A stretch of 64,000 nt of DNA, from NCBI GenBank assembly GCA_902464015.1, contig CABQHM010000003.1:36284-100283 (forward strand). The letters run 5' to 3'. Under the pieces are notes generated by a model. The model saw only the letters and a program-made list of their open reading frames with translations. It made no database searches and was not told where the DNA came from. A program made the position numbers and the translations under genes. Within the stretch, counting starts at the first letter, position 1. Each line of letters opens with the position of its first letter. Origin of the DNA: an uncultured Coriobacteriales bacterium (GTDB taxonomy: Bacteria > Actinomycetota > Coriobacteriia > Coriobacteriales > UMGS124). This document shows, piece by piece, positions 1 to 9,323 of this stretch.

Positions 1-2
1 CC

Positions 3-920
3 ATGGAGGACCCTGACAGTATGTCGGTCGCCTACATGACCGAGGACTTCGAGAGCTTTGTTCAGGTTCAGGTGTCCGATGCGGATGAGTCTGCTGAGCT
101 CGATGAGCTTGCGGCCAACCCTGAGGCCTTCTTCGGCTCCGATGAGGAGGACATCGAGGTTGGCACTGTTCGTCGCTATGAGCTCGACGGCGCCCAGGCG
201 ATATACGTGAACTTCGCGGGCACCGACGGCATGCAGCGTGAGGTTGGCGGGTACATACTGGCCCTGTGCACCCCCGAGAAGAGCGCCGTCGTGACCGCCA
301 TTTGGGGTGCCGATGTCGCAGAGGATGAGATTTGGGCGCTCGAGCAGACGGGCCGCAGCCTGATGCTCGCAGGCGAGGAAGAGGTGTCCATGCTCGACGG
401 CCCGGGCATGGTCGGCTCCGATCCCTCTGCCTCGGATGCGACCGAGCCTGCCACTGAGCCCACACCCGAACCCGCAAAGCCCGAGCCTGCCACCCCGGCT
501 GACGGCGCCAGCGTGACCTTCGAGGTGCCCGGCTGGGAGATCACCGCAAGCACCGACCCTGCAACCTTTGTGTATGCGACCGTTGAGAGCTACGACGACT
601 CCGTCAACGGCAAGGAGGCCATCGGCGTGCCCGTCACGCTGAAGAACCTGAAGTCCGAGTCGGCCTCCCCGTTCTGGACCCTCAACATCACACTCTATGG
701 TCCTCGTGGTGTGGCCCAGGGCAGTGGCAGCATGTCGTCGGCCGGCTGGTACTTCGACGACTCGATTGAGAACGCCGCGAACATGCGCGCCGGTGCCACC
801 AACGAACTCTATGTGTACTTCTACGACGAGGGCGAGGGCGAGTACGTCGCCGAGATTAGCGCCTGGGACGAGAACTACAAGACCATCAAGGAAGAAGTCT
901 CCGTCATGGTGACGAAGTAG
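3..920 (+). CDS. Exported or surface protein of unknown function, 5' end cut by window edge
   Basis: The reading frame is open from the window edge, so the first visible ATG is probably internal and the N-terminus (likely with a signal peptide) is missing. The visible 305 residues have an acidic N-terminal half. A Pro/Glu/Ala/Thr-rich linker at about residues 140-165 follows, and then a compact beta-rich C-terminal domain (about 168-305) rich in aromatic residues. That layout resembles the DUF4352/DUF5067-like immunoglobulin-fold domains of Gram-positive lipoproteins. The family assignment is only an impression. A strong rho-independent terminator follows directly, so this is the last gene of its unit. 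Confidence 0.6.
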   Translation: MEDPDSMSVAYMTEDFESFVQVQVSDADESAELDELAANPEAFFGSDEEDIEVGTVRRYELDGAQAIYVNFAGTDGMQREVGGYILALCTPEKSAVVTAIWGADVAEDEIWALEQTGRSLMLAGEEEVSMLDGPGMVGSDPSASDATEPATEPTPEPAKPEPATPADGASVTFEVPGWEITASTDPATFVYATVESYDDSVNGKEAIGVPVTLKNLKSESASPFWTLNITLYGPRGVAQGSGSMSSAGWYFDDSIENAANMRAGATNELYVYFYDEGEGEYVAEISAWDENYKTIKEEVSVMVTK

Positions 921-965
921 CAGGGGTTTCCCGAAACGTCTGTGGAATTGACATAGCGTCCGCGT

Positions 966-1012
966 AGCCCGGGCGGCCAGCTTGCCTTGCGAGCTTGGTC
1001 GCCCGGGCTTTT
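966..1012 (+). terminator. Rho-independent terminator of the first gene
   Basis: A perfect 10-bp stem (AGCCCGGGCG at 966-975 pairing with CGCCCGGGCT at 1000-1009) closes a 24-nt interior that can pair further, followed by a short T run. It lies 46 nt after the stop codon. Confidence 0.8.
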
Positions 1013-1130
1013 GCGTGTACTGTGAGTGTGTTCGTGCGTGAACGCGCGAGGAAGAGGCCGCTGGCTCCATACTTCGCGTGCTTGTTTGTGGGGTTGCCCG
1101 GCGTGCGATTGTCCGGTCTTGCGTGACCAC

Positions 1131-1169
1131 AACAACAAAAAGCACCGCCTCACCATGTGAGACGGTGCT
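1131..1169 (-). terminator. Terminator of the tRNA-Gly gene
   Basis: Read on the minus strand, AGCACCGTCTCAC pairs across a 3-nt loop with GTGAGGCGGTGCT (13 bp with one G-T pair). It is followed by TTTTTGTTGTTG. It begins 11 nt after the encoded CCA end of the tRNA. Confidence 0.85.
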
Positions 1170-1180
1170 TGAAAATTCAC

Positions 1181-1256
1181 TGGAGCGGACTACGGGACTC
1201 GAACCCGCGACCCCAACCTTGGCAAGGTTGTGCTCTACCAACTGAGCCAAGTCCGC
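1181..1256 (-). tRNA. tRNA-Gly (anticodon GCC)
   Basis: The minus strand folds into a full cloverleaf. The acceptor stem is GCGGACT/AGTCCGC, the D arm is GCTC/GAGC, and the anticodon stem CAACC/GGTTG closes the loop TTGCCAA (anticodon GCC). The T arm carries TTCGAGT, the discriminator is T and CCA is encoded. Its own terminator follows. It is a single gene with no neighbouring tRNA. Confidence 0.97.
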
Positions 1257-1534
1257 TTGTGCGAGGGGAAATAATGAAGGAAAGCGCTTGTTTACGCAAG
1301 TCCTATCACAATGTGTACACATATATGTTTGAGACCGCGTTAGCGAGCACGTACTGTCGTCCGGTTTTCTGCCAATTGTTACGCGGACATTTCAATCAGT
1401 TAGATGCCAAATAAAAACAAAAGTTTGACGATACTAAGTGGACCTTTTTTCGACGTCTAGCTGGTATAGACTACTCTCTTCTTAACACTTATTCGCAAGT
1501 AGGCGCGCGAGGCGGGAAGGGACGACATAGCGAC
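1257..1534. other. AT-rich leader region upstream of the Pel operon
   Basis: About 280 bp that are far more AT-rich than the flanks. They should hold the promoter of the Pel operon. A TATAGA box is visible at 1465-1470 inside the small palindrome GTCTA..TAGAC, and an isolated TTGACG lies at 1425-1430, but their spacing (34 nt) is wrong for one promoter. I see no gene. Confidence 0.4.
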
Positions 1535-3682
1535 ATGAGCGACATGCTTGTCGCGGGCAACGTCGACCTTCTCGGTCCGGAGGCCGTTGCTCGCCTTGTA
1601 CAGGATTACAGGCTGGTCGTTGCGCACACGCCGCAGCAGGCCGCGTCTGCGTGCGTGGTCGATGACAAGACCTGCGCCTACGAGGTTGCCCGCGACTCCG
1701 AGGCCCTCTCCAGACTGTTCGACATCTATTCATTCGACACGGTCGTGTATGTCTCCGGCTTTGCCGACGCGGGCACAGGTCTTCCTGGTGAGCAAGACCT
1801 GCTGGTAGATGTGACCCGGTCTGCCCGCGCTGCCAGCGTGAGCAAGTTCATCTATCTCACGGGGCTGGAATACGCTCCCGACGCGCGTCAGGGTTGGCGT
1901 GCGGAAGACGACGCGGCCTTCTCCGGCTTTTCCATGCAGACGATGTTGCGGGCCGCCCAGCAGCAGGAGCTTTGCCGCTGCATGCTTGAGGCGAGCAGCT
2001 GCAGGCTCGTGGTGCTGCACCTGCCGTTCTTGGCCGAACCCCTGGCACAAACGGGATTCCTCACGGGGCTTTTCGCCCGCATCGCGCACAAGGAGCAGGT
2101 CTGCCTGCCCTTCGATGCCTCCGATGCGTTCGACTTGCTTTCTTCCCGCGATCTTGGGGCACTTCTTGTCCAGGTCGCCGAGGAGCCACACGATGAGAAC
2201 GCTTCCTATGAGGCGAGCAGCGGGTATGTCCACACCTGGGGCGACCTTGCAACGCACCTGACCGCCTGTGCAGCGGCTGCGGGGTCGTGCACGTGCGCCG
2301 ACCCTGCCCACGCGGTGCCCTCTCCCCACGGGCCCGCCTATCCCGATGGGCTGCGCCGCATGTACGGCTGGATTCCCTTCGATGACGCCCTGGAGCAGGT
2401 GCCCGCCCTCTACGAAACCTGGCTCGCGCATCGTCGCGCAGAGGAGAAGCCCGGTCTTATCGAACGCCTGCGTAATGCGGTCAGCCGGCTGGGGCTGCTC
2501 AAATATGTCGAGCTTGCGGTGCTTTTCGTTATTGTCCAGCTTGTCAACGACGCGTTGGGCGCAAACATCTACTACCGCTTCGTCGACCTGCGGCTGCTCT
2601 TCGTGGTGCTCATGGGGTGCATGCACGGCATGCGCCTGGGCCTGCTCGCGGCCCTTCTTGCATGCGCGTCGATTCTGTGGTCATACGTGGGACAAGGCTC
2701 CGACATCTCCAGCATTGTCATGCGCGTGGAGAACTGGCTGCCGTTTGCCCTCTACGCCCTTGCCGGTACGGTGTGCGGTTACGTGAGCGACAAGAAGGAC
2801 GCCGATGTGGCCTTCGCCCGCGAGGAGTACCGGGTCCTGCGCGAGAAGTACCTCTTCTTGAACGAGGTTTACACCAACACGGTGGAGAACAAAAGCCGCT
2901 TCAAGCGCCAGATCATCGGCTTTCAGGACAGCTTCGGCCGCATCTTCGCGGTGGTGCAGCATCTCGACGACGTGCTGCCCCAAAAGCTCTTCCTCAAGGC
3001 GCTCGAGGCCCTCGAGGACGTGCTGCACAACCGTTCCATCGCGCTGTACAGCGTCGATCGCAACCAGCGGTTCTGTAGGCTGATGTCGTGCTCTCGCCCC
3101 ATGCGTCCTCGGCTTGCCAAGTCCGTTGACCTGCAGCAGTGGGCCATGTCCTGGGATGAGCTGAACCGCGGGCGCGTCTGGCGCAACCTCGGCCTGGATC
3201 CGGCGCTTCCCAGCTACGCTTGCGGGTCGTTTGTCGACGGCAAACTGCGCGTCATCGTGTGCGTCTGGCAGGCTCAGCCCGACCAGCTCGACATGGGATA
3301 CGCCAACCTCATCCGTGTCATGTGCGGCCTGCTTGAGATGTCGTTCAAACGGGCCGAGCAGTATACGGAGCTTGCACGCTCGCAGCGCTGCTTTGTGGGG
3401 ACCGACGTGTTGCATGAGGAGTCGTTTGACCAGCTTGTGCAGGCCCAAGTCGAGATGGGCGAGAAGGGCGTGGCCGACTTTTTGCTGCTGCGTTTCCCGG
3501 GGCTGGACCCCGAGCAGGCCCAGGCGCGCCTTGTACCGCTTCTGCGCGCGACCGACGAGGTGGGCATGGGGGCAGACGGTTGCGTTTGCGCCTTGCTGCG
3601 TCAGGCAAACCGGGACGTGCTGCACATTGTGGGCCCGCGTTTTGAGGGTGCCGGCCTCGCCTTCGAAGTCATAGCGGGGTGA
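1535..3682 (+). CDS. pelD: PelD-like c-di-GMP receptor fused to an N-terminal SDR-like domain
   Basis: This 715-residue protein opens the exopolysaccharide operon. Residues 1-300 look like an extended SDR/NAD(P)-epimerase fold (segments reading VVYVSGF and KFIYLTG), but no clear glycine-rich nucleotide loop is seen. About 322-420 are several membrane helices, about 430-590 a GAF-like domain, and about 600-715 a degenerate GGDEF domain. The GGDEF signature is absent, but an inhibitory-site motif RATD (R671-D674) is kept. In Pseudomonas PelD this RxxD site binds cyclic-di-GMP and switches Pel synthesis on. The SDR fusion makes it much longer than the roughly 455-residue Pseudomonas protein. The start has GGGAAGGG about 13 nt upstream. 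Its stop overlaps pelE by 4 bp. Confidence 0.8.
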   Translation: MSDMLVAGNVDLLGPEAVARLVQDYRLVVAHTPQQAASACVVDDKTCAYEVARDSEALSRLFDIYSFDTVVYVSGFADAGTGLPGEQDLLVDVTRSARAASVSKFIYLTGLEYAPDARQGWRAEDDAAFSGFSMQTMLRAAQQQELCRCMLEASSCRLVVLHLPFLAEPLAQTGFLTGLFARIAHKEQVCLPFDASDAFDLLSSRDLGALLVQVAEEPHDENASYEASSGYVHTWGDLATHLTACAAAAGSCTCADPAHAVPSPHGPAYPDGLRRMYGWIPFDDALEQVPALYETWLAHRRAEEKPGLIERLRNAVSRLGLLKYVELAVLFVIVQLVNDALGANIYYRFVDLRLLFVVLMGCMHGMRLGLLAALLACASILWSYVGQGSDISSIVMRVENWLPFALYALAGTVCGYVSDKKDADVAFAREEYRVLREKYLFLNEVYTNTVENKSRFKRQIIGFQDSFGRIFAVVQHLDDVLPQKLFLKALEALEDVLHNRSIALYSVDRNQRFCRLMSCSRPMRPRLAKSVDLQQWAMSWDELNRGRVWRNLGLDPALPSYACGSFVDGKLRVIVCVWQAQPDQLDMGYANLIRVMCGLLEMSFKRAEQYTELARSQRCFVGTDVLHEESFDQLVQAQVEMGEKGVADFLLLRFPGLDPEQAQARLVPLLRATDEVGMGADGCVCALLRQANRDVLHIVGPRFEGAGLAFEVIAG

Positions 3683-4611
3683 CGGGCGTGGCCGATATCT
3701 TGATTCCCGTTTGCCTGGTTGTGCATGTGTTTGCCTGCGTTGTTGTTGGTCTGCTCATGGCAAGCGGCTTTCTCAAGACGCGCTTGAGCTGTCTGCCGAT
3801 TATGGTGTTCGTGCCTGTGTTTGGCGCTGTGGCGCTCTTTTTCCATGAACGGGCCTTGCAATCAGATGCGCAGCCCTGCGACGACTTCGAGCTTGAGGAG
3901 CTGCGCGTCAATGACGCCGTGTACAAGAGCATCGTCGTGGAGCCGGCCGCGCAGGCCTCGGAGGCGGTGCCGCTGCGCGAGGCCCTGCTGGTCAACGACC
4001 CCGCAATGCGGCGTAGGCTCATCATGGACGTGCTGTATGACGACGCCTCGGCTCAGCCCCATGCGCTGCGTGCCGCCCGTTCGAACGACGACGCCGAGGT
4101 GGTGCATTACGCGACGACCGCCCTGGTGGAGCTTCAGAAGACCTACGACGACCGCATGCAGCGGGCGCGTGCGGCATGCCAGGCCGATGCCCGCGATGTC
4201 GCGGCCGCTCGCGATTTGGCGAGCGTTTTGGGCACCTATATCGAGAGCGGCCTGCTCGAAGGCATGATGCTTACCTCCACGCGTGCCGAGTACGCACGTG
4301 TGCTCGAGGCGCTGCTCGCGCTTATTTCGCGTGACGGCGAGGAAGCCCTCGGTGTGTGCTGGCAGTCGTTCTTAAACGCCCAGGCACGAGACGAGGTCGG
4401 CGACATGGAGCGCATGGCCGAGCATACCGTTGCTGTTTGGCCCAGGCGCGAGGACGGTTACCTCATGCAGTTGCGCGCTGCTGCGGCGAAAGAGGACCGA
4501 GCGGGTATCGATCGAGCGCTTGAAAAGCTACAACGAAGCGATGTCAGGATCACTGCCCGCGGCAGGCGTGATATCTCGTATTGGAGGAGGGACGACCATG
4601 CAAAAGACTGA
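3679..4611 (+). CDS. pelE: PelE-like membrane protein
   Basis: 310 residues, with a GTG start in a GTGA overlap with the pelD stop. Two hydrophobic helices at about residues 5-27 and 34-57 are followed by a cytoplasmic alpha-helical region with TPR/HEAT-like character. This matches PelE, which forms the inner-membrane synthase complex with PelD, PelF and PelG. The assignment rests on topology and on its position between pelD and pelA; sequence conservation in this family is low. It overlaps the next gene by 14 bp, so translation is probably coupled. Confidence 0.7.
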   Translation: MTGVADILIPVCLVVHVFACVVVGLLMASGFLKTRLSCLPIMVFVPVFGAVALFFHERALQSDAQPCDDFELEELRVNDAVYKSIVVEPAAQASEAVPLREALLVNDPAMRRRLIMDVLYDDASAQPHALRAARSNDDAEVVHYATTALVELQKTYDDRMQRARAACQADARDVAAARDLASVLGTYIESGLLEGMMLTSTRAEYARVLEALLALISRDGEEALGVCWQSFLNAQARDEVGDMERMAEHTVAVWPRREDGYLMQLRAAAAKEDRAGIDRALEKLQRSDVRITARGRRDISYWRRDDHAKD

Positions 4612-6472
4612 CGGCGCAGGCCTGCGCTACGGCAAGCTCATCGGCATCTTTGTGGTGTTTATGCTCATGGCCGTTGTTCTCATCTTTCAGCAGGGCGACA
4701 AGGTGGGCGTGGGCCATGCCAGTACGCTTGACCTGCTCGATGCCTCGCAGGTTGCCCAGGGAGGCCATGTGGCTGCCTCGGGGTGCCTGGCGCTGTACGA
4801 CTCAGACCAGGTGGCGTCTGCCGACGCGCTTGACGATGTCGAGGCGATGTTCGACCAGACAAGCGTCGAGGCTGATCTGGTCGATCTGGCCAAGCAGGAG
4901 CTGCCAGATTTGACAGACTATCAAAAAGTGGTTCTCACGGTGAGCGACCTGTCATGTTTGGGGCAGAGCGCGGCCGACCTTGTGGCCTGGGTGCGTGACG
5001 GCGGTCAGCTCATGATGTACCTGCCGCCTGAATCCAATGGGTTTTTCCAGACGTTCGCCCAACAGTTCGGCGTGCAGGAAGTGGGGACTAGCTGGTACGA
5101 GACGCCGGGCATTCGTTTTACCTCCGACCTTATGCTCGGCGGCCGCGCGCATGACTTTGCTCTCACCGACCCCTATGAGTCGTCGCTCATCGTTTCGCTT
5201 TCGAAGGACTGCACGGTGTACGCCGTGACAGCCGACGAGCGCGAACTGCCTCTTATTTGGGAGTACCCCAACGGCGAGGGCCGGGTTGTCTTCTGCAATC
5301 TCGGCTTTACCGAAAAAGGCGTCCGCGGCATCTATGCGCAGGCATTTGGCCTGCTTGGAGAAGCCTTTGCCTGGCCGGTCATTGATGGCAGCGCCTTTTA
5401 TCTCGATGACTTCCCTTCGCCTGTGCCCGGCGGGTCGGGCGAGTACATCGAGCGCGACTACAACACTTCGGTTAGCAGCTTCTACACCGACGTGTGGTGG
5501 CCCGACCTCACGCGCCTGATCAAGAAATACGGCATCGCCTTTACCGGGCTTGTCATCGAGGACTACAACGACAATGTGGACGCGCCGTTCGAAACCAACA
5601 CGGATACCTCGCGTTTCGAATACTTTGCTGGAGAGCTTCTGCGCTTGGGCGGAGAGCTGGGTATCCATGGATACAACCACATTCCGCTCGTCGATGAGGG
5701 CGGACTTGAGGGCAACAGCGGCTATGTGACGGGCACCTATGAGCGGGAATATCAGGGCTATCATTACTGGCCTTTGCTGGACGACATGCTGGTCGCCCTC
5801 CAAGAGCTGCGCGACTTTTGCGACAGGGTGTTCCCCGGCAACGACATCAGCGTGTACGTGCCGCCTTCGAACATTCTGTCTCCCGCTGGACGCCAGGCCC
5901 TTGTGGAGGGCGCCTTCGCGATCCGTGTCATTGCGAGTATCTATTTCGACAGCCTCTTGCACATCGAGTGGGTGCAGGAGTTTGGCGTAGACGACGACGG
6001 CGTCGTGAACGCCCCACGCATCATCTCGGGAGGCCAAATCGACGACTATATGCAGCTCTGTGCGCTCTCGGAGCTCAACCTGCATTTTGTGAACTCGCAC
6101 TTCATGCACCCCGACGACATGCTCGATCCCGACCGCGGTGCCAAAGAGGGCTGGCAGAGCGCCTACGACAACCTGAGCAGCTATATGGAGTGGCTCTACG
6201 GGTCGGCCCCTCAAATCCGCAACCTCACGGGCTCGGAGATGGGAGCTGCCGTGCAGCGCTGGTACGATGCCGCCGTTACCACGGACAGCTCCGACGATGC
6301 CCTTACGCTCACGCTTGAGGGCCTGCACGACGAGGCTTACCTCTTCGTGCGTTCGCGTGACGCGCTTGTGTGCGGGCAGGTCGAGGGGGGAAGCGTCGAG
6401 CAGCTCGACGGGAGCCTCTACCTCGTGCGCGCCACGGCGACCAATGTGCGCATCCCCAAGGAGGGCGCATGA
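4598..6472 (+). CDS. pelA: PelA-type polysaccharide deacetylase (DUF2194-like)
   Basis: The start is the ATG preceded by GGAGGAGG 7 nt upstream, giving 624 residues. The open frame extends further upstream without a better start. One N-terminal membrane anchor (about 10-28) is followed by an extracytoplasmic region. That region contains a divergent CE4-type deacetylase core, with the DD pair at D270-D271 in YLDDFP and the metal-binding pair H357/H361 in HGYNH. This is the organisation of the deacetylase-only PelA of Gram-positive pel clusters, which partly de-N-acetylates the GalNAc-rich polymer outside the cell. No hydrolase domain is apparent. The end overlaps pelF by 4 bp. Confidence 0.8.
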   Translation: MQKTDGAGLRYGKLIGIFVVFMLMAVVLIFQQGDKVGVGHASTLDLLDASQVAQGGHVAASGCLALYDSDQVASADALDDVEAMFDQTSVEADLVDLAKQELPDLTDYQKVVLTVSDLSCLGQSAADLVAWVRDGGQLMMYLPPESNGFFQTFAQQFGVQEVGTSWYETPGIRFTSDLMLGGRAHDFALTDPYESSLIVSLSKDCTVYAVTADERELPLIWEYPNGEGRVVFCNLGFTEKGVRGIYAQAFGLLGEAFAWPVIDGSAFYLDDFPSPVPGGSGEYIERDYNTSVSSFYTDVWWPDLTRLIKKYGIAFTGLVIEDYNDNVDAPFETNTDTSRFEYFAGELLRLGGELGIHGYNHIPLVDEGGLEGNSGYVTGTYEREYQGYHYWPLLDDMLVALQELRDFCDRVFPGNDISVYVPPSNILSPAGRQALVEGAFAIRVIASIYFDSLLHIEWVQEFGVDDDGVVNAPRIISGGQIDDYMQLCALSELNLHFVNSHFMHPDDMLDPDRGAKEGWQSAYDNLSSYMEWLYGSAPQIRNLTGSEMGAAVQRWYDAAVTTDSSDDALTLTLEGLHDEAYLFVRSRDALVCGQVEGGSVEQLDGSLYLVRATATNVRIPKEGA

Positions 6473-7881
6473 GAATCTGCATCGTCCTTGAGGGTTGCTA
6501 CCCCTATGTGACCGGCGGTGTCTCTTCATGGACCCACAGCCTCATCAAGTCGTTTCCTCAGCATGAGTTTGTGCTGTGGTGCATAGGAGCCGACAGCGCC
6601 GACCGCGGCAAATACGTCTACGAGCTGCCCGACAACGTGGTGGAGATACACGAGGTCTTCCTCAACGACGCGCTCAAAGGCACGCCGGGGCGCAAGCGTG
6701 CCCGCTTTACCCCCGAGCAGAAGCAGGCGCTGTCCGATTTCGTGCACTGCGCCTCGCCTGATTGGGACGTGCTGTTTGCCACGATGCGTCAGAAGGGCAT
6801 GACGCCCATGGGCTTTCTCATGAGCGAGACGTTCCTCGACCTTATGACCGACATCTGCCGACGGGACTACCCGTACACGGCGTTCTCCGACATGTTCCAT
6901 ACGCTGCGCTCGATGTTGTTGCCCGTGCTCTTCCTCATGTGCCAAGAGGTGCCCAAAGCCGACGTCTACCACACCATCGCCGCAGGTTACAGCGGTGTTT
7001 TGGCGTGCCTGGGCGGCTATGTCAACCAGGCGCCGGTTATGCTCAGCGAGCACGGCATCTACTCGCGTGAGCGCGAGGAGGAAATCATTCGCGCCACGTG
7101 GGTGCTGCCCGCGTTCAAACGCCTGTGGGTGCGCTTCTTCTTCATGCTGTCGCGTGCGATCTATGACCGGGCAAGCGTGGTGACGAGCCTGTTCGGCAAC
7201 GCCCGCAAGGCACAAATCGAGCTGGGGTGCGACCCCTCGAAGTGTCGCATCACGCCCAACGGCGTGAATGTCGAGAAGTTCGGCGCGGTGCCTCCCAAAG
7301 AGCCCGACGGTTGGGTTGACATCGGTGCCATTGTGCGCATCGCACCCATCAAAGACGTCAAGACGCTGTTGTATGCGTTTGCCGAGGTCAAGCACTATGT
7401 AGACAACGCCCGCCTGCATGTGATTGGCCCGGAGGACGACAAGGAGTACGCCCAGGAATGCTACGAGCTGGCACGTCAGCTCGACCTGCAGGACGTGCTT
7501 TTTACCGGTCGCGTCGACACGGCACAATATCTGTCCAAGATCGACTTCACGGTGCTCACGAGCATCTCGGAGGGCCAACCGCTTTCGGTGCTTGAGTCGT
7601 TTGCGGCGGGAAGGCCCTGCGTGCTCACCGATGTGGGATGCTGCCGAGAGCTTATCGACGGTGGCGAGGGCGACGACTTGGGCTGCGCAGGCTTTTGCGT
7701 GGAACCCATGAACCGCATGGCGCTTGCGTCGGCCTTGGAGCGCATGTGCGCCGATGCCGACGAGCGGCGTGCCATGGGCGAGATCGGTCGCAGGCGCGCC
7801 TGCACCTACTATCGCCAGGAGCAGATGGTCACCACCTACACGGCTCTTTACCAGGAGGTGGTTTCCTCATGGCAGGTATAG
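6469..7881 (+). CDS. pelF: PelF glycosyltransferase (GT4)
   Basis: The start is the ATG in the ATGA overlap with the upstream stop, giving 470 residues that begin MRICIVLEG. An N-terminal DUF3492-type Rossmann half (with the YVTGGVSSW segment) precedes a GT4 nucleotide-binding half containing the EX7E motif at E368 and E376 (SEGQPLSVLE). PelF is the cytoplasmic glycosyltransferase that polymerises UDP-GalNAc/UDP-GlcNAc into the Pel backbone and works with the PelG export channel. The protein lacks membrane segments and has the length usual for the family. Confidence 0.92.
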   Translation: MRICIVLEGCYPYVTGGVSSWTHSLIKSFPQHEFVLWCIGADSADRGKYVYELPDNVVEIHEVFLNDALKGTPGRKRARFTPEQKQALSDFVHCASPDWDVLFATMRQKGMTPMGFLMSETFLDLMTDICRRDYPYTAFSDMFHTLRSMLLPVLFLMCQEVPKADVYHTIAAGYSGVLACLGGYVNQAPVMLSEHGIYSREREEEIIRATWVLPAFKRLWVRFFFMLSRAIYDRASVVTSLFGNARKAQIELGCDPSKCRITPNGVNVEKFGAVPPKEPDGWVDIGAIVRIAPIKDVKTLLYAFAEVKHYVDNARLHVIGPEDDKEYAQECYELARQLDLQDVLFTGRVDTAQYLSKIDFTVLTSISEGQPLSVLESFAAGRPCVLTDVGCCRELIDGGEGDDLGCAGFCVEPMNRMALASALERMCADADERRAMGEIGRRRACTYYRQEQMVTTYTALYQEVVSSWQV

Positions 7882-9323
7882 GATTCAGCCTCAAGAAGCT
7901 CTTTGCGCGCAAGGGCCTGTTCGGCCTGTGCCAGGCGTACGGATATGCCGGCCTCATCTGTGCCGGTCCCATGATCTTGGGCATCCTGCTGCTGCTGGGC
8001 GTGAGCGCGGCGGCGGGCCTTGCGGGTATGGCACGCCACGACGGCGAGCTTCTCAACTCGATGATCACGTACTGCCTGCTTGTGGCCCTCACCATGACGA
8101 GCATCTTCAACATGGTGAACACCCGGTATGTGTCGGACATGATCTACCAGGGCAAACTTGAACGCGTCATGCCCAGCTTCCACGGATGCCTGCTGGTGAT
8201 GCTGCCTATGGGGTGCGTGCTGTGGGGCGTGTTCCTGCACTTTTCGGGGGTTGCCATGCTCTACCGCGTGATGTGCATGTGGTTTGCCGCCACCCTTATG
8301 GTCGTGTGGATGCAGATGAACTACCTCAACGCGCTCAAGGATTACAAGGCGCTCGTGAGCGATTTCGCGGTGTCGCTTGCGGTGGGTGCCATGTTGGCGG
8401 CGTTGTTGCTCGTGCTGCGCGCAGTGAGTGTCGCTACGCTCTTTGGCGCGGTTATCGTCTCATACGGCCTGCTCATGGCGCTTTACTACCGAAGGCTCAT
8501 TGAGTATTTTCCCAAGAGCGAGGGCAGTTGCCTGCTGTTTCTTGCATGGTTCGAGCGGTTTGGCATGCTGACGTTCTCGGGCATCTTCGTGAACCTGGGC
8601 CTGTTCGCCCATCTCGTCATCATGTACTACGGGCCAGTGAGTGTGCAGGTGGAGGGGCTGTTTCGAGGAGCGCCCGTCTACGACGTGGCGGCGCTGTGCG
8701 CGTTTCTGTCCATCCTCATCACCACCGTCAACTTCGTGACGTCGGTGGAGACGAACTTCTATCCGCGCTACCACACCTACTACAGCCTCTTCAATGACGA
8801 GGGGGCCATCCGCGACATTGACCAGGCTGAGCGCGAGATGCTCGAGGTGCTGCGCCGGGAGCTCGAGTACAACGGCTTCAAGCAGCTATTTTGCACGATC
8901 ATCTTCGTGGTGTTCGGGTCGTTCGTGCTAAACGCGCTGCCGCTTGGTTTCAGCGAAACCTCAATCGCCGCCTTTCGCCTTTTGTGCGTGGGATATGGTC
9001 TGTATGCGTTGGCAAACACTCTGATGCTCGTGCTGCTTTATTTTGAGGACTATTTGGGAGCGCTGCTGTCCACGGGGGCGTTTGCGCTCGTGAGCATTGC
9101 GGGCACCGTGGCACAGCTCGCGCTTTTCGAAACGGACCACCTGGGCGTTGGCTTTCTTTTGGGAGGGGCCGCGTTCTATCTGATCGCATATGGGCGCCTC
9201 GAGTGGTACACCAGGCATCTTCCGTATTTCCTACTTGGCCGGCAGGCGATGGTGCCGCCCGAGGAGTCGGGCCCGCTTTCGCGCCTGTGCGCACGTCTTG
9301 AGTTGAATGAGGAGAAGCGATGA
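7869..9323 (+). CDS. pelG: PelG polysaccharide export membrane protein
   Basis: 484 residues starting MAGIGFSLKKLF, the typical PelG N-terminus. The start overlaps pelF by 13 bp. The chain is almost entirely hydrophobic and can form about 12 helices, as expected for this relative of the Wzx/MOP flippase superfamily, which pairs with PelF for synthesis and translocation. The overlap with the next gene (ATGA) ties the polysaccharide core to the cotH-VTC block. Confidence 0.92.
   Translation: MAGIGFSLKKLFARKGLFGLCQAYGYAGLICAGPMILGILLLLGVSAAAGLAGMARHDGELLNSMITYCLLVALTMTSIFNMVNTRYVSDMIYQGKLERVMPSFHGCLLVMLPMGCVLWGVFLHFSGVAMLYRVMCMWFAATLMVVWMQMNYLNALKDYKALVSDFAVSLAVGAMLAALLLVLRAVSVATLFGAVIVSYGLLMALYYRRLIEYFPKSEGSCLLFLAWFERFGMLTFSGIFVNLGLFAHLVIMYYGPVSVQVEGLFRGAPVYDVAALCAFLSILITTVNFVTSVETNFYPRYHTYYSLFNDEGAIRDIDQAEREMLEVLRRELEYNGFKQLFCTIIFVVFGSFVLNALPLGFSETSIAAFRLLCVGYGLYALANTLMLVLLYFEDYLGALLSTGAFALVSIAGTVAQLALFETDHLGVGFLLGGAAFYLIAYGRLEWYTRHLPYFLLGRQAMVPPEESGPLSRLCARLELNEEKR

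Noticed and set aside
1157..1414. Plus-strand open frame across the tRNA-Gly
   Set aside because: It translates the complement of a complete tRNA gene and has no protein-like features.
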